Assembly (NCBI GenBank): GCA_910574455.1
Contig: CAJSYZ010000009.1
Span: 3,551,040 to 3,615,039, forward strand
Direction of reading: 5' to 3'
Source: Trichaptum fuscoviolaceum
Taxonomy: Eukaryota; Basidiomycota; Agaricomycetes; Hymenochaetales; Trichaptaceae
DNA length: 64,000 bases
The stretch's first letter is position 1. Each line of letters opens with the position of its first letter. The translations under genes were made by a program, and so were the position numbers. Shown piece after piece: positions 19,701-31,604 of the stretch. The notes beneath the pieces are model-generated. The model made no database searches. It worked only from the letters and a program-made list of their open reading frames with translations, and was not told the DNA's origin.

Positions 19701-22700
19701 AAGGACATTTGCGCTTGGATGTGGAATACCGTGAGAGGCAAAAGCTGGCACAGTGTGAGTGAGATACAGTGTTGAACCCACGACAACTAACTGGAGTGGC
19801 TCACTTGCTGAGGCTCGTGACCAATATCGGAGACGAGGGGCCAAGTGCTTTTGTGCAATGCGTTGACAATGAATTCGAGAGTGAGATGCCTTCGTGCCTA
19901 GATGAGGTAGCTCGGTACGCGTTCGTAGGCCCGTCCGCAGCATCTTGCGATTTCGCGATTACACGCAGCGCCGACATCTTCATCCTGTGCGTCGTTCCGT
20001 TATTCTCTGACGTTCGGAACGCAGTATTTCTGTGGTGTATCCAAAGAACAGATATCCGGAGGTGAGAGTCAAGACGAGCGTTGCCAGGCTGATGAAATCT
20101 ATATGTCAAGCGGAGCGGCAAGTTCGGCAGAGATATTCTCGGCCATTTCCGGACTTGCTTCAGACACTACTTCAAGTTCTGAGCCTCATTGCTCCCGACA
20201 TGCAATCGACGCCTAGCTACGGGAACGTCAGCTACGCTCAGCTGACCTCTGAAGAACTTCATCCTACATGAGAAGCGTCTTGGCTCACATTGAATGCATT
20301 GTATGCTCCAGTTTCGTTCACTGGTCTGTGTCATGCCATATCATCGATAATGATAGCGCTGATCAGACTCGCAGGCTTGCCACAGAGTAGTGGATATAAT
20401 TCCTGCTCATCTTCGTCTTCATGAATTGGTGACGTGCGGGAGCGGGACAGACACCAGCTTCATGGACTGTGGAGTTCGCAGAAAGCGGGGGCGGGTGCCC
20501 TGTGGCTGGCGAAGGCTGCCGTGTGTCCACCTGAAACTCTTTCCTACTCAATTCCGACGGTAGCACGATGACCACATACCCGTAAGCGAAGAAAGAAAAA
20601 CAACAATGAAAGCATTTTCAATTTCAAGGGGCGGGCGGATCGGGCGTGCTTAGCCAAGGGATGCCGATCTATCAGCTAACGGCAGCTGTCGTTCTATTGC
20701 AGGAATTATTCCATCCGTCGATCCTCGTTTCGTATAAGTACGTATGCCCCTCCTGACTCGACATCCTGTCAAGGCACTCACCTCCTCTTCCACCTCCTCC
20801 AGCTGTCACGAGCTGCAGACTGCTCAGACTCGGACTACTTGCACACATGTGTCGCTATATTGCGTGAGTTTTTTGCATGCATGTATATCAAGTTATCTAA
20901 TTGAGATGTTCAGCGAAGGCCGACTTTATCAGAAATGCGGAGTGAGTCACCAGAGTCCTCCCGTTGAACATGCTCATATCGAGCTTCAAACGACAGCATT
21001 TCGTCCGTCTGCACGTCCTGGCCCTGTTAGACTGTAGTTCTCGACGCTGCGAGAGGAGCATTCAGCATCCTCAGAACTGCCACAATAAATCCTGCACCAA
21101 TGTACGTTTTAACTCCTTGGCACATCCCCAAGCCTATCATCTGAGACTTAGTCTGCTGCAATTTTCATTTAGCACCTTGGGCCCGAGATCCAGAAACCGA
21201 TAGTAACCTATGATGAGTTCTGCTGGGCTTGTCAATCCACCGGTCGCGCCATTGCTGCATGATTTTTGCTCCACGCGTGAGTTCGACTGCGTTCATTCGA
21301 TCCGGCGGCCTAACTCAAATAATCTTCACCAAGACAAATACCCGAATACCTCATTCACATAATTTATGGCGTCTGCTCTTCCCCTGTGCCCCTCCGTCGC
21401 TCCACAACGAGATACCCATGTTCTGAATACCCCTCATGCACACGAGCAGCAATTGTATTACTTACCCATGACCACGACCATGTCCGCTCTAACACAACCA
21501 ACAACCTGTAGAATGTATTGTTTGTATTTGGACTTCCGTAGATGCCGCTCTGTTGTATTTCGTTCGTTCCACTTTTGTTAATAAAAATGCTTTCGGATAC
21601 GTTCTTGTACTCACTGGATTTTGCATATGATGCGAGGTGTGATGAAATAAGTGGAGTACAAAGCTTTAGCGTCGGGAGAGCCATTTGTCGGTATGACGGG
21701 CTGCCGGAGCGTTATCTGGATGAAATTTAGTTTAATCTTATCTTAAGCATCTCGGACCGAAAATGAGTAAGTATCACCCCGAGGCTTGCACGCTTAATTT
21801 TCAATCTGCGGCGTCCCTTACCGGGTTTGGAGAGAATTTGAATCGTATAAGGGCTCGTTAAACATATGGAGAACTCGAAAAGCCCTAATGTGACGCAAGA
21901 AGTGCGTGATGCATAGACATTTGGAGGACATACCTCAGAACGTGTTCAGTTGCAGCAAGCGCATCGCCTATGTTGTTGGCACCTTGGCGCAGGGCTGCGC
22001 TTCTCATGACATCTGACCGTTGAACACCGGGTGAACCTATACGCAGAAGGGAAGGCTCAGCGTCCTGGATGCTTTGCTCGGGAGAAGTAGGAAGAAGACG
22101 ATAAGGGGTGTACGTCAGGATAAGAACGAGGATGAGTCATTCCCTTTTCCCGCTTTTGATTTGTATGGTTCCGTCCTTAGTGGAAGATAGAGGACGCACT
22201 GATTGCGCGAAATTGGCAGAACTGCAGGCGTGTTTGAACTTTGAGTTGCCTCCTACTTCATACGTGAGGAGTTGAATGAAGCCCAGTGACGGATAAGGAT
22301 GGTTGATTTTCCGTTGCACCAGAAGTCTGCCAGTAAAGTCCAACAAGGAGGGTATTTTCTTAGCTCGACTATGCTTCAGTGGGTATAGTGCCGGACGTCG
22401 TGCACTCCAGGACGCGTACTAAGTAGCCACGAAGCCCGGTTACTGCTTCAGCAACCATAAATGAGCGTGCACTATGACGTGGAACATTCATACCCCCAAA
22501 CCCTGTTCCTGAAGATCAATCGAACCGGAACGACGATACGAGCCTTGGCGAGTACCGTGGCCAATTACGTCGGAAAGTGAGTCAACGGATGACGATTGTT
22601 TGCAAGGCTATCTACATAGGAGGGATATCGACGAGCCAAGAGGCAGGTATTGAAAGGATTAAAGCATACATACCTACTTGGTATGCCTTACTCGTAGTAT

Positions 22701-23549
22701 GGAAAAACAACTTGCGGCCATCACTGGCACGTGAGCTTAACGTAGTTAGAGCGATTCCAGTATATGAATTCAGAGGAATCCGGACTTTCTAGAGAAAACA
22801 TAAGTAGAGACTCTAGTCGGGATAATGAGCCTTGCTAGTGAGAGGAGCAAGGTCAAGTTTCCTGTCCGAAGTTTCAACCAAAAAAGCTGACGTTTTTGCT
22901 GACATAACATCAGGGAAACTTCCTTTTGCTTACGGCGACTGACGCGTCCTGACGCGTCCTGATTTGGCTGGCACCTGTCTGAAGGGTCGCTACTTCGTCT
23001 GAAAATACACTGATTGCCTTATCTCACTGAAATAAGGAGTGTTTCAGGATGCAAGCCGTCTCTCAGTGCATCAGAATGCAAGTCAGGATTTCAGTGCTCA
23101 AGTGTAATACATCAGAGATTGCTAACGGCGGCTGGCGCGTCCTGGAGCTTCCTTAAATGGGTTGAAGCGTTGTCATGCCTGCCTGAAGTGTTGCCTGGCT
23201 GCCTGATGGCCTTAAAACGGCGTTTCAGGACAAAATCAGTGCGTAAGGAGGGAAGCTGTACATCAGGTGGCAAGTCAGACTCAAGTGAGATTTACTACTA
23301 CTACCACTACTGTACTCAAGTGAACTTGAACCTCTGTTTTGAGATTTCAAGCTACCTTCATCTTCATGACATCTTGAAAGCGACAGCAAACACCATTGAC
23401 AACCTCAGTCTACAATGATCATTCAACGAGAAGCAATTCAATAATAGATACAATCACGATGCTCCTGGCAACTTTTGAAGACAAGAGCATGCACTCAACA
23501 ATTTACTCAACAAGATAACACCGTTAGCACTATTCAAACGGGCCTCAGC
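16771..23549. other. 6.8 kb without a convincing gene
   Basis: Contains many short frames on both strands but none with recognisable motifs. The most protein-like are 17924-18175 plus (83 codons, MEEWMSRLQNV..) and overlapping frames at 19769-20271. At 19097-19107 there is a tRNA B-box-like GGTTCGACTCC without a matching A box. From 22900 to 23300 the sequence is rich in CCTGA/TCAGG words (ACGCGTCCTG repeated), similar in style to 52500-52750, suggesting remnants of the same repeat family. Confidence 0.45.
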
Positions 23550-23967
23550 CTACTCAATATCGAGCATTGGGAAGTGATGGATTATTGTATCCGGTAAGGC
23601 CAAGGCATCTTGATTCAAGACGGAAGCAACAGCAAACGTGCTGTGCGCGTCGATTGCCGCATCTAATAGAGCAGATGCAAGTGAGAAGATGGTCAGCCTG
23701 AGTGACAACTTGAAAAGGATAACTTACAATGGACTTGAGCAGCTGACAGCTCAACTTCGGCCCAATTGCTCATCGTGACCAAGACATCTTTTTCGATGTT
23801 TGTCTGCAGGAGCCTGCCCGCCATCTCCTCCAGCTTTATAAACGGTTGCGGAAACTTGAACCAGAGACGGGGGTTCAGAAGCAGCTGGAGCCAAGTTGGC
23901 GTTCTTGGCCAGAAATCGGGGTAAACGAAGCGCGCCCAATCTGTCAAATCGACACAGGAGGATACGG

Positions 23968-24913
23968 TGTAAACTTGATAGGTACTCAGGGGGTGGAGTG
24001 TAGCTAAACAACCCAATAAAAGAATGATAGAAAGAGAGACGGAAAGAAGAGGAGAAACACCGAATGAAAACTAAGTAATCCAACTAACGGCCCCCGTCGT
24101 CCGTAAGACGGAGTCTTCGCGCGTCTCTCGAGAGGAATCGATGGCCGTCGAGGCCCGTACTCGTCGTTCCGTCGAAAGAACTAAGTCAACCAGCAGAACG
24201 CGCCTATGCACGGACTCCAGCCAACCGTCCGTAGTATGTCTTCTGCGTGCGCGCCGCAATCGTCGCTCGCGAGAAGTCCGAAGACAAGAAACAAAAAGGG
24301 ACTCTTGCACGTCTGTAAAAGCCTTGCGCGCCCGTAAGAATGTCGCGCGCCGCCGTAGTCGAAGCCCGAGGACAAGAAACAGACAAGAAACCAGAAGAAA
24401 CCAGTCCTAAAGCACGCGCACACAGCGCAGGCGTCAGACTCGTCCTCGCTCTCGCTCTCGCAGGTGGTGGTTGGGGAAAGGTAAGTTAATTTTCACACGG
24501 TCTACATGACGCGACTAACACAAGTTAATACCGCGTGTGAACCGGCTACTCCGGCCACGCAAACTACCCCGGAACCGTTGTCTTTGTTCCCGTCCCTCAA
24601 TTGGCAGCCCGTTTCCCACGCCACTCGCGCACGTCGCCACACTCTAAGTGTCCGGCCGGACGCATATCCCGCAAGCTCGTTTGCTCGTCCACCCATCGCA
24701 TTGTCCGTTGTGTGATCGCCGGTGAGCTCTGTGCCTTGTATGCTCAATTACTCGTGCTTAGGTACAGTTTTCCCTTCGCTATTTGGCTTCGAGTGTCGGC
24801 CGGGAGCCTTTCTGCTCGTCCGGTGTCCGGTGTATGCACCCGGATTCCGTCCGGATGCCTCTGCTGTGTCCGGCGGGCGTCGTACGAACACTGGACGCAG
24901 TCCAGGTGTTACA
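23968..24913 (-). repeat. LTR (3' LTR in element orientation)
   Basis: 946 bp, near-identical to 28263-29210. Confidence 0.92.
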
Positions 24914-25446
24914 CCTCCTTCCCACTTTGAATAGTGACCTCCCGGTCACTCCGCCTTGCCTGTCTGGCTTGCTTCCGAGTCGGGTTTGCGAGGTAGATGC
25001 TCTGTTTCGCTTGGTTCTCGTGCGCGTGCTTGAATCGACTAGCTGTCCGTCGTGCATGCTATGCGTAGTGGTGGTCCTTGACTGGGTCTTGTGGGTGTTT
25101 GCTTGTGATTGAAAATCGCGAAAATCTCTGGGCCGGACTTTGGTCTTTTCGATGGTCGTCCGTGAGTCTCCCCCTTCCGTCTCTGTCACCTAACTCCTCT
25201 TCCATTCCCTCTAGCCCAGTGTCCCTCCTCCTTTCTTCGTGCCATCTTCGATCGCGCGCCGTATTTGTTCTCGTGCCAGCGCAGTTGCCGCCGTAGTTGC
25301 CGCTCGTCCGTGCCATCGCTTGCTCGCTGTCTCGCCCTCGCCCTGCTCGGTTTCTCCTCCTCTTCCTCTTTCTCTCCGTATTACATTCTACTGTCTACTG
25401 TCTACTGTACTCCGCTCTGACTGTCTGTCTGTCTGTTATCCTGATT

Positions 25447-25474
25447 CTTTTTTTTTTTTTTTTTTTTTTTTTTT
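25447..25474 (+). repeat. Homopolymer T run
   Basis: About 28 consecutive T on the plus strand (poly-A in element orientation) between gag and the 3' LTR of the gag-only element. Confidence 0.85.
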
Positions 25475-25663
25475 CGAGAAACTTGAAACTTGTCAATGAA
25501 TGTGAATATGATACGAATAATAATATGCAGTTAGAAGAAGTAAAGAGAAAATGAATTGCTTCCATCCGTAATACCAGTGAAACGCGTGTACTAGCTCGAA
25601 ACGCCGTGAAAGTTAAGATTGAGATTAAAATATAGAAATAAAGATTAAAAAAATTCTGGCCCC

Positions 25664-27988
25664 TTAAGACGCCCCCGTGCCCTTGTTCTCAAAGAAAAGT
25701 GATGACCGCCAGCCGTGTTTCTGTGCCCCGAGACTCTTATCTGTTGCTGTTGCTGAGTCTGGTCGTCCGTATGCTTGTGCGCTCGCGTTTCGCACACTCT
25801 TTGTATCCGGCTGCCTTCTCTTCTCAGCTTCTTGCACGACTGCCAGGACTGTTGCTGCTGCTGAAACTGTTCGCCCGTATGCTTGTGCGCTCTTGGTTCG
25901 GTTGACATTGGTCGTCGATCGCCTTCTCTTCTCAGCTTCTCGTTCGACCTCCGAACCAATGCGCGCCTTACCCTCGCTGCTCGAGGTTACGGTCGCCGTA
26001 ACAGACCCAGACTCTTCATTGTCCTCTTCCTGATCGAGTTTGCTGCCTGCTCTGGATCCTCGCCGATTCTGCTCTGCTAGCTCTCTTCGCAGCTGGTCGA
26101 TGATTTCCTCCAGCTTCCGTACGCGAAGGCGCAGTTCCTGCAGCTCCGAATCTCCTTTCTCTTCCTCTTTCTTGCCCGTACTGCTGTGAACCTTGGCCAA
26201 CGCATCTGTCGAACGCGTCTCTGCTTCGTCCACATGTCCGCTGGCCGTTGGTGCGCGAAGTCGATCACCCGTTTCCTTCTCGTATGCCTTGGTCTCTCTC
26301 GCGACCAGTCTGTCCGTATTGCTCTGAACCGGTGCTCTGCTCGACTTTGCTTCTGGTGCGCTCTGTCGAGCTACAGTAGTCCATACGGACACTATCTCAA
26401 CCCCTTGCAACTGTTCAGCTCGATGATGTTCGCCGCGGCCAAAGCGTCTGCCTCGCGATCTCGCGCGCTCGCACAGACTCTTGCCCCACATGTACGGTAG
26501 TTCCGAACCGTCCAGCCGGACCACCCGGTACCCCGCACCCAGCTTGCACAACCCGCGCTCGATGTCCGCGCGCAGCTCCCAGCAGTCCTGCTTCCGGTGG
26601 CCCTGCCGCCAGCAGTAGAAGCACCCGAGTCCAACGCGACTCGTGCCTGCTCTATGCGCCGCTGCCGTCCTCAGTCCTTGCGCTTCTTGAGGAGGGTCTA
26701 CCGGATGCCTCGCAGATGTCCCCCGCATGCTTGGCTGCGCCGTCACTGGTGCTTGCGCTTCTCGAGGAGAGTCTGCCGTTTTCTTGGCAGGTGGTATGAC
26801 TGGCTGCGCCATCCCCGGTACTTGCGCTTCTTGAGGAGCGTCTACCGGTCTCTTTGCAGTCGCTTCCCGTACGACCGCCTGCGCCGTCTCCGGTACTTGC
26901 GCTTCTTGAGGAGAGACTACTGGTTTCGCAGGTGTCTCCCGTACCAGCTGCGACATCACCGGTGCATGCGCTTCTTGAGGAGAGTCTGCCGGTTTCTTCG
27001 CAGTCGTCTCCCGTACGACCGCCTGCGCCGTCTCCGGTACTTGCGCTTCTTGAGGAGAGACACTCGGATTCCGGACTTCCTTCCGCTTATACTGAGCCCA
27101 CGCCAGATATTCTGGATCCCCCGAGGCGTACCAGCCAATCCAGTATTACCAAGTCCAGTAACTACTGCAAAGACGTGGGGTAAATCAGAGCAGTAATTAT
27201 TCCACGTAGAAATAATACCCAAGTAATACAAAGTGGTAATACCAAATAGCGTGGTAACAAATACAAAATATAAGTGAACGACACAAGCGTGACTCGAACT
27301 TACGACTCTATAAAAGCCTAAACCGGAAACATTCTAATATGACATATTAACCACTACACTAAGTGGGATTATATATATCCTCAACACTAAGCCTAACAAC
27401 CCTAACTACCTATCTACCCTAACCCTTACCCAAACCCTAACTCCTAACTATGGGGGGCAGAGCCCCCCAAACCCCCCACTAACCCTTAAATAACCCTAAC
27501 AATAACCCTAACAATAACCCTAACTCCTTGCGGGGCTGCGCCCCGTTGGGACAGTATATAATTACTAAGTGAGGCAAGGTAGTATAAGCCTCAGTAGTCT
27601 AGTTGACTTGAGCGCGGCTTCTCTTTATGGTAATTCTTATTCTGACGCGGGTCGTGTGTTCGAATCTCGTCCTCGTTCACTTTTAATTATTTATTATTGC
27701 TTCTCTAAGTTATTTCACGGAATATTTACTGCGTAAAATTACTCCACGTCTTTGCAGTAGTTAGTGGCTTTGGTAAAACTGGAGCTGCTGGTACTGGTGA
27801 TCCCCCTCTCGTATCTTCTTTGAGCACACCCGTATGCGCATCAAAGAAACAACCACTTCGTACACCAGCTCTTCCTTCCCCATTTCCTCGATCCTTTTCC
27901 GTCCCCTATTCCCCCCTAAATCCAAGACCATAGGGGCATCCATCCCAAACTCGAACACAAACCCATCAACATCATTCCTTGTGCTCAT
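25664..27988 (-). pseudogene. gag: Gag of the gag-only element, interrupted by a TIR element
   Basis: Nucleocapsid-type protein. The ATG at 27988 begins MSTRNDVDGF. The frame is cut at 27799-27122 by the 676-bp TIR element; removing it and one copy of its 8-bp duplication gives 547 codons without a shift. After a short N-terminal region comes a repeat block (about 26640-27110) of six or seven units of roughly 26-29 residues, typified by SPQEAQVPETAQAVVRE. Then a CCHC knuckle, CFYCWRQGHRKQDC, and a charged C-terminal half with a coiled-coil-like segment (LQELRLRVRKLEEIIDQLRR). It resembles Gag by its knuckle and position, not by an alignable capsid domain. Confidence 0.75.
27123..27798. mobile_element. 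676-bp TIR element, copy A, TSD GATCCCCC
   Basis: Perfect 8-bp duplications at 27115-27122 and 27799-27806 bound an element with imperfect 50-bp inverted termini (GAGGCGTACCAGCC / ACCAGTACCAGCAG, both followed by TTACCAA and AACTACTGCAAAGACGTGG). Inside: a Pol III-like unit reading left on the minus strand (A box TAGTGTAGTGG at 27351-27361, B box GTTCGAGTC at 27291-27299) and one reading right on the plus strand (A box TAGTCTAGTTG at 27595-27605, B box GTTCGAATC at 27658-27666). Between them lies a core of CCCTAA-type repeats and two GC-rich palindromes. No coding frame. Copy B is at 43810-44485, inverted. Confidence 0.88.
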
Positions 27989-28243
27989 TGCTTCCTCTCG
28001 CAACTCCTCCACAGACTTCTTGACAAAATAGTCTCAAAGTTGTCCTGCATTCATCCAATCCATTTTTTTTTTTTCTCTCTCTTTCAGTCCTTCAGACAAA
28101 AATTCGAACCTCTTTCTGCCGTTCTTTGGCTGGCCAAAAAATGCTACTAATTATCTTTCTTTATAACTAAAATTTGTACTACTAGGCCCCAAAAAAAAGG
28201 GCGACAAATAAAATATTTTTGGGGGCTACACAAACTTTCCCTG

Positions 28244-28260
28244 CCCTGCGGTGGTCACCA
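28244..28260 (-). other. Primer binding site of the gag-only element
   Basis: TGGTGACCACCGCAGGG on the minus strand starts two bases inside the LTR. The TGG start fits pairing with a tRNA 3' CCA end; the tRNA was not identified. This differs from the self-primed chromoviruses in the window. Confidence 0.6.
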
Positions 28261-28262
28261 GA

Positions 28263-29210
28263 TGTAAACTTGATAGGTACTCAGGGGGTGGAGTGTAGCT
28301 AAACAACCCAATAAAAGAATGATAGAAAGAGAGACGGAAAGAAGAGGAGAAACACCGAATGAAAACTAAGTAATCCAACTAACGGCCCCCGTCGTCCGTA
28401 AGACGGAGTCTTCGCGCGTCTCTCGAGAGGAATCGATGGCCGTCGAGGCCCGTACTCGTCGTTCCGTCGAAAGAACTAAGTCAACCAGCAGAACGCGCCT
28501 ATGCACGGACTCCAGCCAACCGTCCGTAGTATGTCTTCTGCGTGCGCGCCGCAATCGTCGCTCGCGAGAAGTCCGAAGACAAGAAACAAAAAGGGACTCT
28601 TGCACGTCCGTAAAAGCCTTGCGCGCCCGTAAGAATGTCGCGCGCCGCCGTAGTCGAAGCCCGAGGACAAGAAACAGACAAGAAACCAGAAGAAACCAGT
28701 CCTAAAGCACGCGCACACAGCGCAGGCGTCAGACTCGTCCTCGCTCTCGCTCTCGCAGGTGGTGGTTGGGGAAAGGTAAGTTAATTTTCACACGGTCTAC
28801 ATGACGCGACTAACACAAGTTAATACCGCGTGTGAACCGGCTACTCCGGCCACGCAAACTACCCCGGAACCGTTGTCTTTGTTCCCGTCCCTCAATTGGC
28901 AGCCCGTTTCCCACGCCACTCGCGCACGTCGCCACACTCTAAGTGTCCGGCCGGACGCATATCCCGCAAGCTCGTTTGCTCGTCCACCCATCGCATTGTC
29001 CGTTGTGTGATCGCCGGTGAGCTCTGTGCCTTGTATGCTCAATTACTCGTGCTTAGGTACAGTTTTCCCTTCGCTATTTGGCTTCGAGTGTCGGCCGGGA
29101 GCCTTTCTGCTCGTCCGGTGTGTCCGGTGTATGCACCCGGATTCCGTCCGGATGCCTCTGCTGTGTCCGGCGGGCGTCGTACGAACACTGGACGCAGTCC
29201 AGGTGTTACA
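28263..29210 (-). repeat. LTR (5' LTR in element orientation)
   Basis: 948 bp, TGTAACACC to GTTTACA read on the minus strand. Confidence 0.92.
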
Positions 29211-30299
29211 ACGGGAATGTCAAATTTATTCCTGATGCGAGTCGCATCACCTGCCAATTAGTTCAGTTATGCCGCATAATGAGAGAAGAAATGGGATTGT
29301 CGTACCAGCGATTCCTGCTGACACTTTCCATACAGTTTCATCACCTAATAATTGTTCCAATCTTGAGGGAAGAGCATTAAGTAGATGAGTCCGGAGGAGG
29401 AACACATGTTGCTGAACCGCGAGTTGGATGAGGTCCACGCGATATAGCTCTGGTGAGTTACTCGCCCATTCAATGTCGAGGGCAACGAAGCGTCGTTCCG
29501 GGGCATCCGGCAAGGAAGCATAGATGACGTCTACGGCATTCTCCATCGTCGCGGTGGTCAGACATACTTCAGGAACAAGAGGTCCGAGTGTATAACTGCG
29601 AAGTTGAAGAAGAGGCGTTGGCGGAACCCCCAGGTAGTCGAGGAGATGTTGCATCTGTTTGTGAAGCTGGCAAAAAGTCAGTGCAGTGATTTTGAGAGGA
29701 AATGGAAAGTAAGCACGATTTTTTGCATCCTAGATATCCTCCTTTGTGTCCAAGGAAGTCTTCGCGCGATGCGTACTCGAAGCACAGCATGGTCAATCAA
29801 TAGGAAGCATGTGGAGCCCCAACAGAATGTGATAAAAGTTCATGGCGAAGGGTTGAATGGGTGGGTGGGTGGCGGGGAGGGGCGACACCCACTCCGAGTT
29901 CACATTTATACAAAGCTCTTGCACGCATTTTTCTGATGCCTTATTCTTCTGGGAAAAGAAGAGAGGAATCTATCAGTGCATTATACTATGGCTCGGATAA
30001 ACCTCAAGCTGAACTGACAGGAGATAAGAAGGATTTCTTCTAGATGACTCGATTATGAGGCTTCTTTTCATTTTATGCACAAACAAACAAGAAAGTGAGT
30101 CAGGTTAACTCCGAAGAAGTCAGGAAGACATAGCCCACTGCACAAGAAGCTGTTCCATCAGCTCTAGAAGGCAAAGCCACGAGTAAGCCGTCATACAATC
30201 AGTCATCCCTGGATACAACTCGAAACCGGAACCATGCCAATGTGGGAAATGGGATCAATGCATCCCAATCCGCTATGGAAGAAGTAGTTTAAATGAAGG

Positions 30300-31604
30300 A
30301 GCGTTTCTTGTCCTTAGAGCTGGGGGGATTGCGCTGTCGGCCGATAATCGACTTATTCTGCATATTGAAACCGAGCGATCTCCGTTTCGGCGGCAATGGT
30401 GGTGGCACAGAGGTGTTTGTCGAGGAATAGGACATGACTACTTGAACGATATCTAAGATGAAGTAATACTTTTTCCCGTTTGATGAATTCGCAATTTGCG
30501 TCGTGAGCTGCTTTGCCAACGTCAGGTAGACTGTTTGACGCACCTCTCATCAATGAGCTCGAGCTCAAGGTTGCGGTACTCGAGGCATCGGACGCAAATA
30601 CCGACACCGGAATTTCCGAAATCGATCCAGAGGATGGGGTGGGGTGGGGAGGCTGATCCCATCGAGCTCGCCTTCGCGTTTGGTGATCTCGGGCTTCTTG
30701 ACGTCCGCGTACAGGAAGAAGTCGCAGAAGAGCGCTTGAGCCTGCCTAGGGCTTGCGCTTTTGAACTCGATCCAAACATCCATACCACCGGGGTGCGAGA
30801 GCGCGGGGTCGAAACGCTCAAGATGGTTCGTCGCTGCGACGGGACGAGGAAGCGGCCAACAGCAGCGGCGACACCATCAAGTGCATTAAGAAGGCCAGAA
30901 AGAGAGAGCGTGTTCACGTCGGATAGAGTGTCATATTTCTTGCTTTTCTTCTTCTTGCCAATTTCTTCATTGTCGTCATCATCGTCATCTTATCCTTGTT
31001 GTCGGACAACAAAGAGCTCTTCTTCTTACCACCAGGAACACAGGTTGAGGACCCGTCGCGCGAAGTTGAGCGAGTGAATGCAGCGTCAAGGTCCTCGAGA
31101 AGGACAATACACGGGGCAGGCACACGGCCCATAAGCGACGACAACGTCACATCGTTCATCCAAAAAGCGGAACGTGAGATGGCGAGAATGTCGAGCATGA
31201 GCGCGCCAGCAAGGGCATGGATCAACGATGATCTGCCCAAGCCAGGGACACGATAGAGGAAATTGTTGCGACGAGAGTGGTTACCACGGTCAGCGCACCA
31301 CTGATTCAGAAAGAGAGGTTAAACTTTCAGTCGATGTGTGGCACTTCATGTACATACCTTCTCTGATTGCAAGAAGTCCCTTGTGTCGGCAAGGAGCATC
31401 TCTTAAATCCCCGCCATGAGCCATGGAATCAGCAAAATAGATATGAATTTGATGGTCGTCTGGTGAGGCAAACTGGAAGCCTTTGAGCTCCTCATCTCCG
31501 AATGACTTGTCTCTAAAAGAAGACTTGCCCGGCAAGATGGTGCGCGCTGTCGTCTCGAACTCGTAAGCGTGCTGGCATTCTAAGCGCTTCAACAACCATA
31601 GCAT
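30300..31604 (-). pseudogene. BCS1-like AAA ATPase, decayed
   Basis: Relative of the mitochondrial chaperone Bcs1, an AAA ATPase that translocates the Rieske protein in yeast; basidiomycetes have many paralogues (family knowledge). Seen in order on the minus strand: LLADTRDFLQSEK, an intron 31302-31360 (GTATGT..TGAATCAG), the Walker A region VPGLGRSSLIHALAGAL, WMNDVTLSSLMGRVPAPCIVLLEDLDAAF (Walker B), LSLSGLLNALDGVAA, then in a shifted frame TNHLERFDPALSHPGGMDVWIEFK. The Walker A lysine is replaced by Arg (GLGRSS), and a frameshift lies near 30845. The N-terminal membrane anchor and BCS1 region are not recognisable upstream. Likely non-functional. Confidence 0.75.

Larger units (their letters stand above)
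23968..29210 (-). mobile_element. Gag-only LTR retrotransposon (TR-GAG type), TSD ACGG
   Basis: LTRs of 946 and 948 bp differ by only a few bases (a CT/CC change and a GT insertion noticed), so insertion is recent. The target duplication is 4 bp, ACGG (23964-23967, 29211-29214). Orientation is minus: read that way it runs TGTAACACC..GTTTACA, a PBS two bases inside, gag, and a purine tract (AAAGTGGGAAGGAGG, complement of 24914-24928). No protease, RT or integrase frame exists in the 3.3 kb interior, and 676 bp of that is a later TIR insertion. It is therefore non-autonomous. Confidence 0.88.
23550..29672 (-). pseudogene. DEDDy 3'-5' exonuclease gene (RNase D/WRN type) split by a retrotransposon
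   Basis: 3'-5' exonuclease acting on nucleic acid by two-metal catalysis (family knowledge). Exo I: FVALDIEW (D-x-E). Exo II region: AGIAGDATRIRNKF. Late motif: KDVLVTMSNW..VELSAAQV. Exo III: HYAAIDAH (Y-x3-D). Exons on the minus strand: about 29306-29672, then 29211-29250 joined to 23728-23967, then 23550-23662. Introns are 55 nt (GTACGA..TTGGCAG) and 65 nt (GTAAGT..CTATTAG). The middle exon is cut by a 5243-bp LTR element. Removing it with one 4-bp target copy restores frame and phase exactly across IPV-SSCVDLTDWARF. The upstream start is unresolved; an in-frame exon begins after TTTTTGCCAG near 29672. It is inactive as it stands unless the element is removed from the RNA. Confidence 0.85.

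Noticed and set aside
24141..24410. Arg-rich ORFs in the 24 kb region, repeated at 28.4 kb
   Set aside because: They lie in the LTRs of the gag-only element and have no recognisable motif.
27400..27540. Telomere or chromosome end suggested by CCCTAA repeats
   Set aside because: The repeats are irregular, lie inside a TIR element and recur in its second copy.
23963..29215. 5-bp target duplication for the gag-only element
   Set aside because: Flanks read TACGG and ACGGG; only ACGG is shared, and the exonuclease frame closes exactly with 4 bp.
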